In this document: one piece after another, positions 29,100 to 37,931 of the stretch
Layout: each line of letters starts with the position of its first letter
Position numbering within the stretch: position 1 is the first letter of the stretch
Assembly: GCA_958295465.1 (NCBI GenBank)
Contig: OY282353.1
Coordinates: 1,798,001 to 1,862,000 of the forward strand
Length of the DNA stretch: 64,000 nt
Source: an uncultured Gammaproteobacteria bacterium
Lineage (GTDB): Bacteria > Pseudomonadota > Gammaproteobacteria > HK1
Direction: 5' to 3'
Notes under the pieces: generated by a model
What the model saw: only the letters and a program-made list of their open reading frames with translations
Told to the model about the DNA's origin: nothing
Database searches by the model: none
Program-made: the position numbers and the translations under genes

Positions 29100-29854
29100 A
29101 ACCCGGCTCAGAGCCTCCGCGGTGCAGCGGTTTCCGCTCACGTCCTGACACCGAATCGAGTGCACCGGCGTCGATGCTTGTGCCATGCGCGGCGAGCGGC
29201 TCGACCAGCGCTTCCCTGGCGGCGGCGTCGCTCAAGCGACCGATACCCAGCAGGCCGCTTGCCCAGGCGGTCCCGGAAGGAGGCGCTCATCTTGCCGAGA
29301 TGCGCCAGCAGCCCCGGCGTGCCGGCCAGCACCAGCAGGAACGGCGCTTTGGGGCGAACGTCCTGGCCGGCGTTCAGCAGGAGCTCGCCAACGTCGAGGT
29401 CCAGCGTGTGCGCTTCGTCGAGCAGCGCGGCCACCGGCTTCTTGCGGCACCGGGCGATCAGCCGTTCCATCAGGCCATGCGCCGAGGGAGGCGACGCCAC
29501 CCATTCGGCCTTGCCCACGCCCGTGACACCCCACCCACTTTGCGGGAAGGAGTCGCTTGAGGCCGGTGGCGGGCAGCAAGGCATCGAACAGGGCTTGTCC
29601 GGTGCGCACCCGGCTTGGGGCCAGACGCGCCACATCCACGCGAGCCTCGCGGCAGGTATCCTCGAACCAGTTCAGCAGCACCGTCTTGCCGTTGCCGCGC
29701 GGCCCGACCAGAACCACGTTGTGCGACGGCGACTTGCCGCCGGTCAGGTCCGAAAGGCACAGGGACAGCGCTGCTTGCTCCTCCTCGCGTCCGGCAAGCG
29801 CCGGTGGCAGAGCGCCGTCGCCGGGCGCGAACAGCTTTTTTCTGCCGCTTTCAT
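29100..29854 (-). pseudogene. Frameshifted AAA-family ATPase gene
   Basis: Reading from ATG 29854, three minus frames join into one ATPase. After MKAAEK the frame slips in a run of six A's. The next frame carries AGREEEQAALSLCLSDL and VVLVGPRGNGKTVLLNWF (Walker A). Near 29540 a second slip leads to RCRKKPVAALLDEAHTLDLD (Walker B) and APFLLVLAGTPGLLAHLG (sensor). Near 29250 a third slip gives RLSDAAAREALVEPLAAHG, a typical C-terminal helix of ExeA/ORC-like ATPases. Three shifts in 750 bases mean that it is dead or, less likely, poorly sequenced. Role unknown. Confidence 0.65.
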
Positions 29855-30060
29855 ACCGGCAGTGTAAGTTCGTGGCCCGACTATCGACAAGGCGCGAGCA
29901 GGCTCGGTGAGCGAACTCGATCGCCCCGGGATTCCCGGAGACTGACTTGCCTGAGCCAGGCCGTCATGGTCGATTCCCAACACGCCACCCCCGCCGAACC
30001 GGACTGCAAGACCGGACGCCATCCGACGACGCGCCCGAAGCACACGCCGCCCCCCGACGT

Positions 30061-30267
30061 TGGGAGTTGCTGGACCGGACCGGCAACGTGGTGGGACGGC
30101 TCGCCGGCGGCTTCGATCCCCCCGTCGGGATGCCGTGCCGATCCGCAACGGTGCTGGCGGTCGTGGGTTGGAGTCGCGATGCCTCGGATCCGCAGTACCA
30201 CGACGGCATCAGGTGCGAGACTTGGGAAGTCGTCGTTCCCGAACTGGTGTTCGGGCCGGAAGAGTGA
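30061..30267 (+). pseudogene. Orphan C-terminal fragment, possibly of a helicase
   Basis: The plus frame ending at 30267 reads WELLDRTGNVVGRLAGGFDP, then MPCRSATVLAVVGWSRDASD and WEVVVPELVFGPEE. It is protein-like and recalls the tail of some large RecQ/UvrD-like proteins, but I recognise it only loosely. No start codon or upstream domain is found, so it is treated as a remnant inside the 463-base gap between the dead ATPase and the PhyH gene. Confidence 0.3.
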
Positions 30268-30317
30268 TCCCGGCGAGCCCGGGCGGACCGGCTTCCGGCG
30301 GGACGGAAGCGGAGAGA

Positions 30318-31163
30318 TCAGGCGCCACCGTCCAGGAACGGGGTCCGGTAGCCGTCCTCGCGCCACAGGATGGGGAAGAACGACTCGTCCATCTCGTCGC
30401 TGCCGGCGCGCTTGTAGCGGCCGTAGACGTAGCCGACGTTGGTCGGATGGAAGCGCGCCTCGGAGGACATGCAGTGCGCGACCACCGCCCGGCGGTGGCG
30501 ACCGGAGCGGTTGGCGCCGGAGCCGTGGTACGTGCGGCCGTGGTGGAACGCGCCGCCGCCGGCCGGGACCACCACCGGCACGATCTCCGGCTCGGCGCCG
30601 GCGCGGGCCGCCGCCGCGCGCATCTCCTGCATGGGATCGTCCGGCGCGTGGAACTCGACCTCGGGCGGCGAGAGACCCCAGCGGTGGGAGCCGCGGACAT
30701 ATTCCAGCGTCCCGCCCTCGGGGTGGGTGTCGTCGAGGGCGATCCAGCAGGTGGCCATCTCCGGCGGCACGACCCAGGACTGGTAGCCGTCGTCCTGGTG
30801 AAAGCCCACCGGCTTGGCCCGCGGCGGCTTCCACAGCACGTTGTCCTGGTTGATGCGCGCGCCGGGCCAGCTCCGCAGCATCGCGCACCAGCGCCCGATA
30901 CGCTCGCCGAGCACGGTGCGGGCGATCGTACGATCGGACTTCCAGGCGTTGCAGATCTGGCGGGTGAGATCGTCGGCGTCCCGGCCCTCGCGCCAGTTCC
31001 ACTCGTCGGGGTAGAGGCCGGTTTCGAACTCGCCGCGGAACATCGGCGCGAAGCGTTCGACGAGCGTCGCCGCCATCTCCGGCCCGATGATGCGCTCGAC
31101 GATCAGGAAGCCGTCGCGCCGGAAACGCTCGATCTGTTCAGGTGTCGGTACAGGCGGCAGCAT
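30318..31163 (-). CDS. Phytanoyl-CoA dioxygenase (PhyH) family protein
   Basis: 281 residues from ATG 31163. It is an Fe(II)/2-oxoglutarate hydroxylase. The iron ligands are H122 and D124 (VGFHQDDGYQSWV) and the distal His in the HHGRTYHGSGANRSGRHRRA segment, whose Arg binds 2-oxoglutarate. EGGTLEYVRGSHRWG is a family signature. Ectoine hydroxylase EctD is a relative, but its diagnostic FxWHSDFE motif is absent, so that assignment is not made. The start codon lies in the first unit of the 73-bp tandem repeat. Part of the gene's 3' end is copied at 47211. Confidence 0.82.
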   Translation of the reverse strand: MLPPVPTPEQIERFRRDGFLIVERIIGPEMAATLVERFAPMFRGEFETGLYPDEWNWREGRDADDLTRQICNAWKSDRTIARTVLGERIGRWCAMLRSWPGARINQDNVLWKPPRAKPVGFHQDDGYQSWVVPPEMATCWIALDDTHPEGGTLEYVRGSHRWGLSPPEVEFHAPDDPMQEMRAAAARAGAEPEIVPVVVPAGGGAFHHGRTYHGSGANRSGRHRRAVVAHCMSSEARFHPTNVGYVYGRYKRAGSDEMDESFFPILWREDGYRTPFLDGGA

Positions 31164-31378
31164 TGGCCGATGCGATGGAGGATCGGTTGCGGCAAGGACA
31201 GCACGACACGTTCTTGTTCCCGTCAAGGTGCGGCATTGGCCGGTGCGATGGAGGATCGGTTGCGGCAAGGGCAGCACGACACGTTCTTGTTCCCGTCAAG
31301 GTGCGGTATTGGCCGATGCGATGGAGGATCGGTTGCGGCAAGGGCAGCACGACATGCTCTTGTTCCCTTCAAGGTGAC
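31160..31378. repeat. 73-bp tandem repeat, three copies
   Basis: Units start at 31160, 31233 and 31306 (GCATTGGCCGATGCGATGGA, and so on through CTTGTTCCCGTCAAGGTGCG). They differ by only a few bases. The period is not a multiple of three. The repeat sits between the SDR gene and the PhyH start and includes the PhyH initiation codon. A 48-base piece of the unit recurs at about 47292–47340. Confidence 0.9.
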
Positions 31379-31390
31379 GCGCTCCGGCGG

Positions 31391-32167
31391 TCAGTCCGTG
31401 ACCGGCACCACGTAGTTCAGGCCGAGTCGGCCGCCGTCCGCGACCACCGTCTCGCCGGTGATGTACGACGCCTCGTCGCTCGCCAGGAACGCGGCCACCG
31501 CGGCGATCTCCTCCGGCTTCCCGAGCCGGCCCATGGGCGTGCGCGACATCACGGTACGCCGCGCCTCGTCGCTCGATATGAGCTGCATGACCATGTCGGT
31601 GGCGATGCTGCCGGGTCCGATCGCATTGACGCGGATCCCCTTGGGCGCGAGGGCCAGCGCCATCGCCACCGTGAGCTGCTTCACCCCGCCCTTGCACACC
31701 GCGTAGGAGAGCAGGTTCGCATTGGTGATGTACGCCTGGATCGACGACATGTGGATGATCGCCCCGCCGCGGCCCTGCGCGACCATCTGCCGCGCCGCGG
31801 CCTGGCCGGTGAGGAAGAACCCCTTGAGGTTCACCCGCACCACCCGGTCGAAGTCCTCTTCCTCCAGCTCGAGCACGTCGGCGGGATGGAGCACCGCGGC
31901 GTTGCTGATCATCACGTCGAGGCCGCCGTGGGCCTCGACCGTCCTCGCGACCAGCGCCTCGACCTGTGCGCGGTCGCCCACGTCGCAGGAGACGAACGTC
32001 GCCTCGCCGCCCGCATCACGCAGGGACTGCGCCGCCGCCTCGCCTTTCTCCGACTGGATGTCGGCGATGACCACTTTCGCACCGTCGTTCGCGAATCGCC
32101 GCGCGCACGCGAGCCCGATGCCCTGCGCGGCGCCGGTGACGATGGCCGACCTGCCCGAATGGTCCAT
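31391..32167 (-). CDS. Short-chain dehydrogenase/reductase
   Basis: 258 residues from ATG 32167. It is a classical SDR: the nucleotide site TGAAQGIGLACARRF, VMISNAAVLHP, catalytic Ser in IIHMSSIQAYI, and Tyr-x3-Lys in SYAVCKGGVKQL. It ends with ITGETVVADGGRLGLNYV. It is NAD(P)-dependent, and the acidic residue after strand 2 (VVIAD) suggests NAD. It lies in the minus-strand row GMC–SDR–PhyH, which suggests stepwise oxidation of a hydroxylated compound. Substrate unknown. Confidence 0.88.
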   Translation of the reverse strand: MDHSGRSAIVTGAAQGIGLACARRFANDGAKVVIADIQSEKGEAAAQSLRDAGGEATFVSCDVGDRAQVEALVARTVEAHGGLDVMISNAAVLHPADVLELEEEDFDRVVRVNLKGFFLTGQAAARQMVAQGRGGAIIHMSSIQAYITNANLLSYAVCKGGVKQLTVAMALALAPKGIRVNAIGPGSIATDMVMQLISSDEARRTVMSRTPMGRLGKPEEIAAVAAFLASDEASYITGETVVADGGRLGLNYVVPVTD

Positions 32168-32271
32168 GGACGCTCTCCCCACGTGGTGCCGTACCGCACG
32201 GCGGTATGTTCGGCGATGCACGCGGGGTTTCCAACCCGAGTCTCGTCCGTCGCGCGATCCACGCCGGCGGT

Positions 32272-33921
32272 CTATCTCTGCCGCGTCCTCCACTCCGGGT
32301 CCACGAAGTACGGCAGGTTCGAAGGCGGCGGCGGCGGGCGGCCCGCGATCAGATCGGCGGCCTTCTCGCCGATCATGATGGTGGGGCAGTTGAGGTTGCA
32401 GGACGGGATCAGCGGCATGATGGAGGCGTCGGCGACCCGCAGTCCCTCCACGCCGTGCACCCGGCATTCGGGGTCCACCACCGCCATCGGATCCTGCCCC
32501 ATCCTGCAGGTGCCGCAGGGGTGGTAGGAGGACACCACGTGCTGCCGGATGAAGGCGTCGAGGTCCCGATCCGACTTCAGCGACGATCCCGGCGAGATCT
32601 CCCCGCCGTGCAAATCCCGCATGGCCGGCTGCGCGAGGATCTCCCGGGCGTGGCGGAAGCCGGCCCGGAGCTCGACGAGGTCCCGTTCCGCCTCCAGATA
32701 GTTGAAGCGCATGAGCGGCGGCGCGTCCGGATCGGACGAGGCCAGCCGGACCCGGCCGCGGCTGAGGCTGCGTTGCGTGCTGATCTGCACCTGGAACCCG
32801 TGCTCGCGCATGAAGTCGTTGCTGCCTTCCGCGACCCCGATGGGGAACAGGTAGAGCTGGACGTCGGGAAACTCGACCCCGGCCTCGCTACGGATGAACG
32901 CGCCGCACTCGAAGTGGTTGCCGGCGAGCAGCCCGTCCCTGCGCACGAGCCAACGCAACGCCTCCCGTGCCTTCGCGCCGGTGCCCAGCTTCCCGGCCAG
33001 CGAGACCGGCTGCCGGCATGCCACCTGGATGGCGGTGAGCGGGTGATCCATCAGGTTCGCCCCGACCCCCGGCAACTCCTGCACCACCGGGATGCCGTGC
33101 ACCTTCAGCGCGTCCCCGTCGCCGATGCCGGAGAGCATGAGCAGCTTGGGGCTGTTGAAGGCCCCTGCGCCGAGCACGATTTCCCGCCGGGCGCGGACCC
33201 GATACCGGCCCTTCCCGCGGCGCCAGACCACCGCGACCGCGCGGCGACCCTCGCACTCGATCCGATCCGCATGGCCGCCGCATTGCACCGCGAGGTTCGC
33301 CCGGCCCCGCGCGCCGTACAGGTAGGCTCTCGACACGCCCCAGCGCAGCCCTCCCGCCGCGTTCATCGGAAACCAGCCGCAGCCCTCCTGCCGGTAACCG
33401 TTGACGTCTTCGCTGAAGGCATAGCCCGCCTGCCGGCTCGCCTCGATGAACGCGCGCGAGATGGGGTTGGGGCGCGTGGCGGTGGAGACTTGCACCGGCC
33501 CTCCGTCGCCCTGGTAGGGATTGGCGTGATCCACCCGGGTTTCGAGCTTCCGGAAGTAGGGCAGGACGTCGGCGTAGCCCCATCCCGCCGCACCCGCCGC
33601 CGCCCATCCCTCGTAGTCGAGCGCATGGCCACGCAGGTACACGAGTCCGTTGATGCTCGAAGATCCGCCCAGCACCCGCCCCCGCGGCTGCCCGATCCGC
33701 CGGCCGTTCAGATGGGGTTCGGGCTCGCTCTCGTAGTTCCAGTTGAAGCGGCGTGCGTTGAACGCGTAGCGCGCGGCGGCGGGCAGGTGGAGGACCGGGC
33801 TCCGGTCGGGGGGGCCGGCTTCGAGCAGCAGCACGGAGACGTCCCGATCCTCCGAAAGCCGCGCCGCCACCACCGCTCCGGCGCTGCCGGACCCGACCAC
33901 CACGTAATCGGCTTCTCGCAT
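32272..33921 (-). CDS. GMC-family flavoprotein oxidoreductase (choline-dehydrogenase-like)
   Basis: 549 residues from ATG 33921. The FAD site is YVVVGSGSAGAVVAARLSED with LLLEAGPPDRSP. The GMC signature GGSSSINGLVYLRGHALDYE is present, and the C-terminal active site has SSYHPCGTCRMGQDPMAV and DASIMPLIPSCNLNCPTIMI. It is similar to BetA but broad in substrate. Its promoter region faces the EutA-like gene across the palindrome at 33992. About 45 N-terminal codons plus leader are duplicated at 47341–47493. Confidence 0.88.
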   Translation of the reverse strand: MREADYVVVGSGSAGAVVAARLSEDRDVSVLLLEAGPPDRSPVLHLPAAARYAFNARRFNWNYESEPEPHLNGRRIGQPRGRVLGGSSSINGLVYLRGHALDYEGWAAAGAAGWGYADVLPYFRKLETRVDHANPYQGDGGPVQVSTATRPNPISRAFIEASRQAGYAFSEDVNGYRQEGCGWFPMNAAGGLRWGVSRAYLYGARGRANLAVQCGGHADRIECEGRRAVAVVWRRGKGRYRVRARREIVLGAGAFNSPKLLMLSGIGDGDALKVHGIPVVQELPGVGANLMDHPLTAIQVACRQPVSLAGKLGTGAKAREALRWLVRRDGLLAGNHFECGAFIRSEAGVEFPDVQLYLFPIGVAEGSNDFMREHGFQVQISTQRSLSRGRVRLASSDPDAPPLMRFNYLEAERDLVELRAGFRHAREILAQPAMRDLHGGEISPGSSLKSDRDLDAFIRQHVVSSYHPCGTCRMGQDPMAVVDPECRVHGVEGLRVADASIMPLIPSCNLNCPTIMIGEKAADLIAGRPPPPPSNLPYFVDPEWRTRQR

Positions 33922-33991
33922 GGAATATGAATCCGTTCTTCGCCGGTCAGCGCGCCGGGTATCGGCATCGACGGCTTGCACGATGTTAAAA

Positions 33992-34004
33992 ATATATGAT
34001 ATAT
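33992..34004. promoter_or_regulatory. AT-rich palindromic operator between the GMC and EutA-like genes
   Basis: ATATATGATATAT is a perfect 6-1-6 palindrome in a GC-rich context and includes a -10-like TATGAT. The ten-base core AATATATGAT (33991–34000) recurs exactly at 44074–44083 in the other divergent promoter of the island. It is a plausible site for the GntR/FCD regulator at 46536. Confidence 0.6.
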
Positions 34005-34061
34005 GAAATCCGAATGCAGGCCGCGCAGCGCACTCCATTTCACGGACGTCCCGGTGCGCCC

Positions 34062-34850
34062 ATGTCGATGCAGCTCGAAATGAACACCCGAGAGCAGGCC
34101 GCGCGAAAGGTGTACCGCACGGGCTACCGGCTCGATGACGGCCCGGGCCGTTGTCGAATCGGCCTGCTGGCCCTGGCCAACGATCTGATCGTCGAACGCG
34201 ACTTCATGAACCTGCGGCCGGACGATGAAGTCATGATTTTCACCAACCGTATTCCTTTCGAGCAGGATTGCACGGTCGAGTCCCTCCGTACGGTGGCGCC
34301 GCGGCTTGCCGGCGCCGCTTCCCTGATCCTCCCCGGAAGCCGCCTCGATGCCCTGGTCTACGCCTGCACGTCGGGCACCGCGGTCCTCGGCGTCGAGCAG
34401 GTCACCGCCCTGCTGCGCTCAGCGAGGCCGGAAAGCGCGTGCGTTACACCGATCACCGCCGCCTGGGCGGCGTTCGAGGCCCTCGGAATCCGCAGGATCG
34501 CCGTCCTGACCCCCTATACCGGCGACGTGGCCGGGACTCTTGTGGAAGCCCTGGCCGAAGGCGGCCTCATCCCCGTCGCCACGACCAATATGGGCATCGA
34601 AAAGTCCGCCGACATCAGCGCCGTCACGCCCGCATCGATCCACGCCGGCGCGCTCGCCGCCGATGCTCCCGAGGCGGAAGGCCTGTTCATCTCCTGTACC
34701 GATTTTCGCGCCCTCGACGTCGTCGCCCGCATCGAACGTGATCTCGGAAAGCCGGTGGTCACCAGCAACCAGGCGATGTTCCGGATGGCCTTGCGGGCCG
34801 CCGGCCATGCCGCGCCTCTCGCCGGCCCCGGCCGTCTCCTCGGCCTCTGA
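34062..34850 (+). CDS. EutA-like Asp/Glu-racemase-superfamily enzyme (ectoine-utilisation type)
   Basis: 262 residues from ATG 34062. It belongs to the Asp/Glu racemase–arylmalonate decarboxylase superfamily and closely follows EutA of ectoine-utilisation clusters: IGLLALANDLIVERDFMNL, LVYACTSGTAVLG and FISCTDFRALDVVARIE. Both catalytic-type cysteines are present (C102, C212), the pattern of racemases. The MTPITAAW-like middle strand and VVTSNQAMFRMAL end are intact. It is first of a plus-strand run with M24 hydrolase and EhuB-like genes. EutA's exact reaction is not settled, so none is claimed. Confidence 0.72.
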   Translation: MSMQLEMNTREQAARKVYRTGYRLDDGPGRCRIGLLALANDLIVERDFMNLRPDDEVMIFTNRIPFEQDCTVESLRTVAPRLAGAASLILPGSRLDALVYACTSGTAVLGVEQVTALLRSARPESACVTPITAAWAAFEALGIRRIAVLTPYTGDVAGTLVEALAEGGLIPVATTNMGIEKSADISAVTPASIHAGALAADAPEAEGLFISCTDFRALDVVARIERDLGKPVVTSNQAMFRMALRAAGHAAPLAGPGRLLGL

Positions 34851-34992
34851 ACCGAGGGAAGGGTCGCCGTCATGCGCCCGACACGTTGCCCCGTCCGTGG
34901 AAGGACGCCGGGCGGGCGCGAGGAAGAGTCGTCTCGCCGTGCGCATCCGCGCCGGCGACGGTAACGTTCGACACCATCGAGGAGAACGAACG

Positions 34993-36156
34993 ATGTCACC
35001 GGAGTATCCCGACTTTCCCAAGGAAGAGTTCGAGCACCGCTACGCAAGGACCCGCGCCTTGATGGCCGAACGGAACATCGACGCGCTCTTCATCACCGAG
35101 AAGCTGAACTACGCCTACTTCTCGGGCCACCGCTCCTGCCAGAACCCGATCGACAAGATCCGCTCCTACATGTTCATCCTGCCCAGGGATGACGATCCCG
35201 TCCTGATCACGATGCCCTTCGAGGTCATGCAGGTCGAGCAGACCACTTACGTCGAGAACGTCAGGACGATCGGCGGGTTGACCGGGCATCCGGAGTTCAT
35301 CGTCGACACGTTCAAGTCCATGGGCCTGGGCAAGGCGCGCATCGGCGCGGAGCTGGGCCGCGAGCAGTACCTGGGCACCAACGTCATGGCCCTGGAGGAG
35401 ATCAGGAAGGGACTGCCGGAGGCGGAGTTCGTCGACGCCGCGCAGGTCATCCTGGAGGTGCGGGTCATCAAGTCCCCGCGCGAGATCGAATACATGCGCA
35501 GGGCGTCGCAGATGACCGCGCAGGCGGAGAAGGAAATCTTCGAGGAAGTGCACGCCGGCATGACCGAGAACGAGATCGCGGTCAGGCTGCGCACCCGCCT
35601 GTTCGAGAAGGGGGCTGAGGATCTGACCCTGCTGTGCGTGGTCTCCGGCCCGTCAACCGGAGGAATCTGCCTGCTGCCGACCGACCGGGTCGTGCGCAAG
35701 GGCGATACGCTCGGGTTCGACTGCGGCGTGACCTACAAGGGCTACTGCTGCGACATGGCGCGCACCGCGTCGGTCGGCGAGCCCTCGCAGGAGCTGAGCG
35801 AGTTCTACGAATGGATGATGAAGCTGCGCCACGACTGCAACATGACGTTGCGCCCCGGCCAGTCCCCCCGCGACCTGGTCGCGGTCGTCGACAGGTACCT
35901 CGCCGAGCGCGGCCTCAAGACCATGGGAGTCGGCCGGGTCGGGCACGGGGTCGGCTGCGAGACCACGGAGTACCCCTCGCTCGCCGCCTTCGAGGACGTC
36001 ACCTTTCAGAAGGGCATGGTGTTTGCCTGCAATCCCAACTTCGCCAACCACCTGGGCTTCCTCAACGCGGAGGACAACTGGGCGATCACGGACGGTGATC
36101 CGGATCTTCTGACGGATCCCATCGCCCCGATGCGGATCCCCATCGTCGCCGCATGA
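34993..36156 (+). CDS. M24-family metallohydrolase (aminopeptidase P/creatinase/DoeA superfamily)
   Basis: 387 residues from ATG 34993 with GAGGAG upstream. It has a creatinase-like N-terminal domain (RTRALMAERNIDALFITEKL) and a pita-bread C-terminal domain. Metal-ligand regions are visible in LGFDCGVTYKGYCCDMART, GRVGHGVGCETTEYPSLA and MVFACNPNFANH. Members hydrolyse Xaa-Pro peptides, creatine or, as DoeA, ectoine. Next to EutA-like and EhuB-like genes, an amidine- or amide-opening role is likely. The sequence is not close enough to DoeA as I remember it to give that name. Confidence 0.78.
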   Translation: MSPEYPDFPKEEFEHRYARTRALMAERNIDALFITEKLNYAYFSGHRSCQNPIDKIRSYMFILPRDDDPVLITMPFEVMQVEQTTYVENVRTIGGLTGHPEFIVDTFKSMGLGKARIGAELGREQYLGTNVMALEEIRKGLPEAEFVDAAQVILEVRVIKSPREIEYMRRASQMTAQAEKEIFEEVHAGMTENEIAVRLRTRLFEKGAEDLTLLCVVSGPSTGGICLLPTDRVVRKGDTLGFDCGVTYKGYCCDMARTASVGEPSQELSEFYEWMMKLRHDCNMTLRPGQSPRDLVAVVDRYLAERGLKTMGVGRVGHGVGCETTEYPSLAAFEDVTFQKGMVFACNPNFANHLGFLNAEDNWAITDGDPDLLTDPIAPMRIPIVAA

Positions 36157-36202
36157 GCCATACCGGGCGGAAGGCGTTTCGACAATCTCGGGAGAGACGA
36201 TC

Positions 36203-37072
36203 ATGAAACAGTTCAGCAACGGCCGCAGGACACTTCTCGGGTCGAGCATGGTACTGGCGGCGGCAACCCTGTTCGGCGCGGGCGCCGGGCCGGTTGCCGC
36301 GCAGTCCCTGATGGAGAGAGCCGGGGGCGAGGGGCTCCGGGTGGCCTTCTACAACTTCAAGCCCTACGCCTACAAGAACGAGGAGGGGAAGCTGGTCGGC
36401 GAGCAGGTCGACATCCTGCGCCACGTCATCGGCAGGATGGGCGGCCGGATCGCCAGCGAGCAGGCGACGGAATGGGGCAACCTGATCCCCGGGATCAACG
36501 CCAGGCGTTTCGACGTCGTGGCGGCGGGGATGTTCGTGACGCCGAAGCGTTGCGCGGCGGTGCGCTTCTCCGAGCCCACCTTCGGCATCCGGCAGTCGCT
36601 CGTCGTGCCCAAGGGCAACCCCAAGGGCATCGTCGATTACGACAGCATCCGCGAGATGGGGCTGGTGGTGGCCGCCGTCTCCGGGGCCGCCCAGGTCGGC
36701 TATGCGGAAAGGTCCGGGATCGACGCAGCGAAGATCATGCAGCTCCCCGACAACCCGACGGCGGTCGCGGCGATCAGGGCGGGGCGCGCCGACGCCTACG
36801 CCATCTCCGCCCCCGGGGTGCGCGAGCTCGTGGCCGGGCTGCCGGAACAGGACATGGAGAGTGTGCCCCCCTTCGACACCGTCGCCGGTGAGCCGGCGAT
36901 CGCCCACGGCGCCTATGCGTTCCGCAAGGAGGACGGCGCATTCGTGGACGAATTCGACAAGCACCTGACCGCTTTCATCGGCACGCCGGAGCATATCGCG
37001 ATCATGGAAAGGCACGGCATGAGCGCCGACGAGCTGCCCAAGGCCATGACGGCCGACCTCTGCGGCGGATGA
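36203..37072 (+). CDS. Amino-acid-type ABC substrate-binding protein, EhuB-like
   Basis: 289 residues. The signal peptide has a twin-arginine-like start (NGRRTLLG) and cleavage near VAAQS. The body is a family 3 periplasmic binding protein: LIPGINARRFDVVAAGMFVT then PKRCAAVRFSEPTFGIRQ, which is characteristic of EhuB, the ectoine/hydroxyectoine receptor. GEPAIAHGAYAFRKEDGAF also fits. It follows the M24 gene by 46 bases with a GGGAGAGACGATC site. Probable ligand: ectoine-like zwitterion (inference). Confidence 0.76.
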   Translation: MKQFSNGRRTLLGSSMVLAAATLFGAGAGPVAAQSLMERAGGEGLRVAFYNFKPYAYKNEEGKLVGEQVDILRHVIGRMGGRIASEQATEWGNLIPGINARRFDVVAAGMFVTPKRCAAVRFSEPTFGIRQSLVVPKGNPKGIVDYDSIREMGLVVAAVSGAAQVGYAERSGIDAAKIMQLPDNPTAVAAIRAGRADAYAISAPGVRELVAGLPEQDMESVPPFDTVAGEPAIAHGAYAFRKEDGAFVDEFDKHLTAFIGTPEHIAIMERHGMSADELPKAMTADLCGG

Positions 37073-37160
37073 TCACCGGCGGGGCCGGGTGCAAGGCGCG
37101 GGCACCTCATGCACGGCCGACGCCGATGTCCGGGGAATTCCGCGAGGCTTGAGTGCGTCG

Positions 37161-37931
37161 ATGGGCGCCGGGTCGAAGCGATTGGGGGTCATCTGGCCCG
37201 ACACCGGTGAGGACCTGTCGTGGTTCGAGATGGCGCAGGCCGATCTCCTCAATCGGAAGCTCGGGTCCGGTGCGCTGAACTTCGACGTGGCGTATTCGAA
37301 GGGTCCGCCCGGGCATTCCATCGACGCCCTGTACGACGTGGGTGACGTGGAAAGCGTTGCGGTAGCCGGTGTTTCGCTGGCGGAAAAGGGGGCGGAGGCC
37401 GTGGTCTGGGCCTGTACGTCCGGCAGCTTCATCGGCGGATTTCAATGGGGCCTGGATCAACGGGATGCACTGCGTGCGCAAACCGGGCTTCCGGTGACAA
37501 GCGGTACGCTGGCGTTGATCTCGGGCTGCTTCCGGCTGGGATACCAATCCGTCAATGTATTGAGTCCCTATCCCGAGGATGTTTCGGCAATTTTCCTGAC
37601 GTGTCTGAGGGATGCCGGATTGGAAGTGGCAAGCACCCGGATGCTGCATTCGGAAGATGCCATTGCATCCGCCAACCTTCCTCTCATGGACGAATGCCGC
37701 GCTTTTGCGAGGGGAGATGATCTCACCGGCGACGTGGTGATGATCCCGGACACGGCGGCGAACTCCCTGTGGCTGATACCCGGACTGGAGGCGGTGCTGG
37801 GCAAGCCGGTGCTGACGGTCAACCAGGCGTGTCTTTATGAAGGTGCATGCCTGCTGGATCGGCCGGAAGCCCTGGCCGGAAAGGAGCCGTTCTTCAGGTA
37901 TCGGGGAAAAACGGGGGAGAGCATGTATTGA
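37161..37931 (+). CDS. Second AMDase/Asp-Glu-racemase superfamily enzyme, single catalytic cysteine
   Basis: 256 residues from ATG 37161 (a TTG at 37149 is possible). It resembles maleate isomerase/AMDase proteins: KRLGVIWPDTGEDLSWFEMA, AEAVVWACTSGSFIGG with C85, and FRLGYQSVNVLSPYPEDVSA. Where the second cysteine should be it reads VVMIPDTAANSLW, so this is a one-cysteine variant, unlike the EutA-like protein upstream. That points to a non-racemising reaction such as decarboxylation or isomerisation. Its stop overlaps the start of the permease gene. Confidence 0.72.
   Translation: MGAGSKRLGVIWPDTGEDLSWFEMAQADLLNRKLGSGALNFDVAYSKGPPGHSIDALYDVGDVESVAVAGVSLAEKGAEAVVWACTSGSFIGGFQWGLDQRDALRAQTGLPVTSGTLALISGCFRLGYQSVNVLSPYPEDVSAIFLTCLRDAGLEVASTRMLHSEDAIASANLPLMDECRAFARGDDLTGDVVMIPDTAANSLWLIPGLEAVLGKPVLTVNQACLYEGACLLDRPEALAGKEPFFRYRGKTGESMY

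Noticed and set aside
30318-31163. Ectoine hydroxylase EctD
   Set aside because: PhyH fold is clear, but the EctD signature FxWHSDFE is missing and the iron motif is FHQDDGY.
31160-31378. CRISPR array
   Set aside because: The three 73-bp units are contiguous without unique spacers and include coding sequence.
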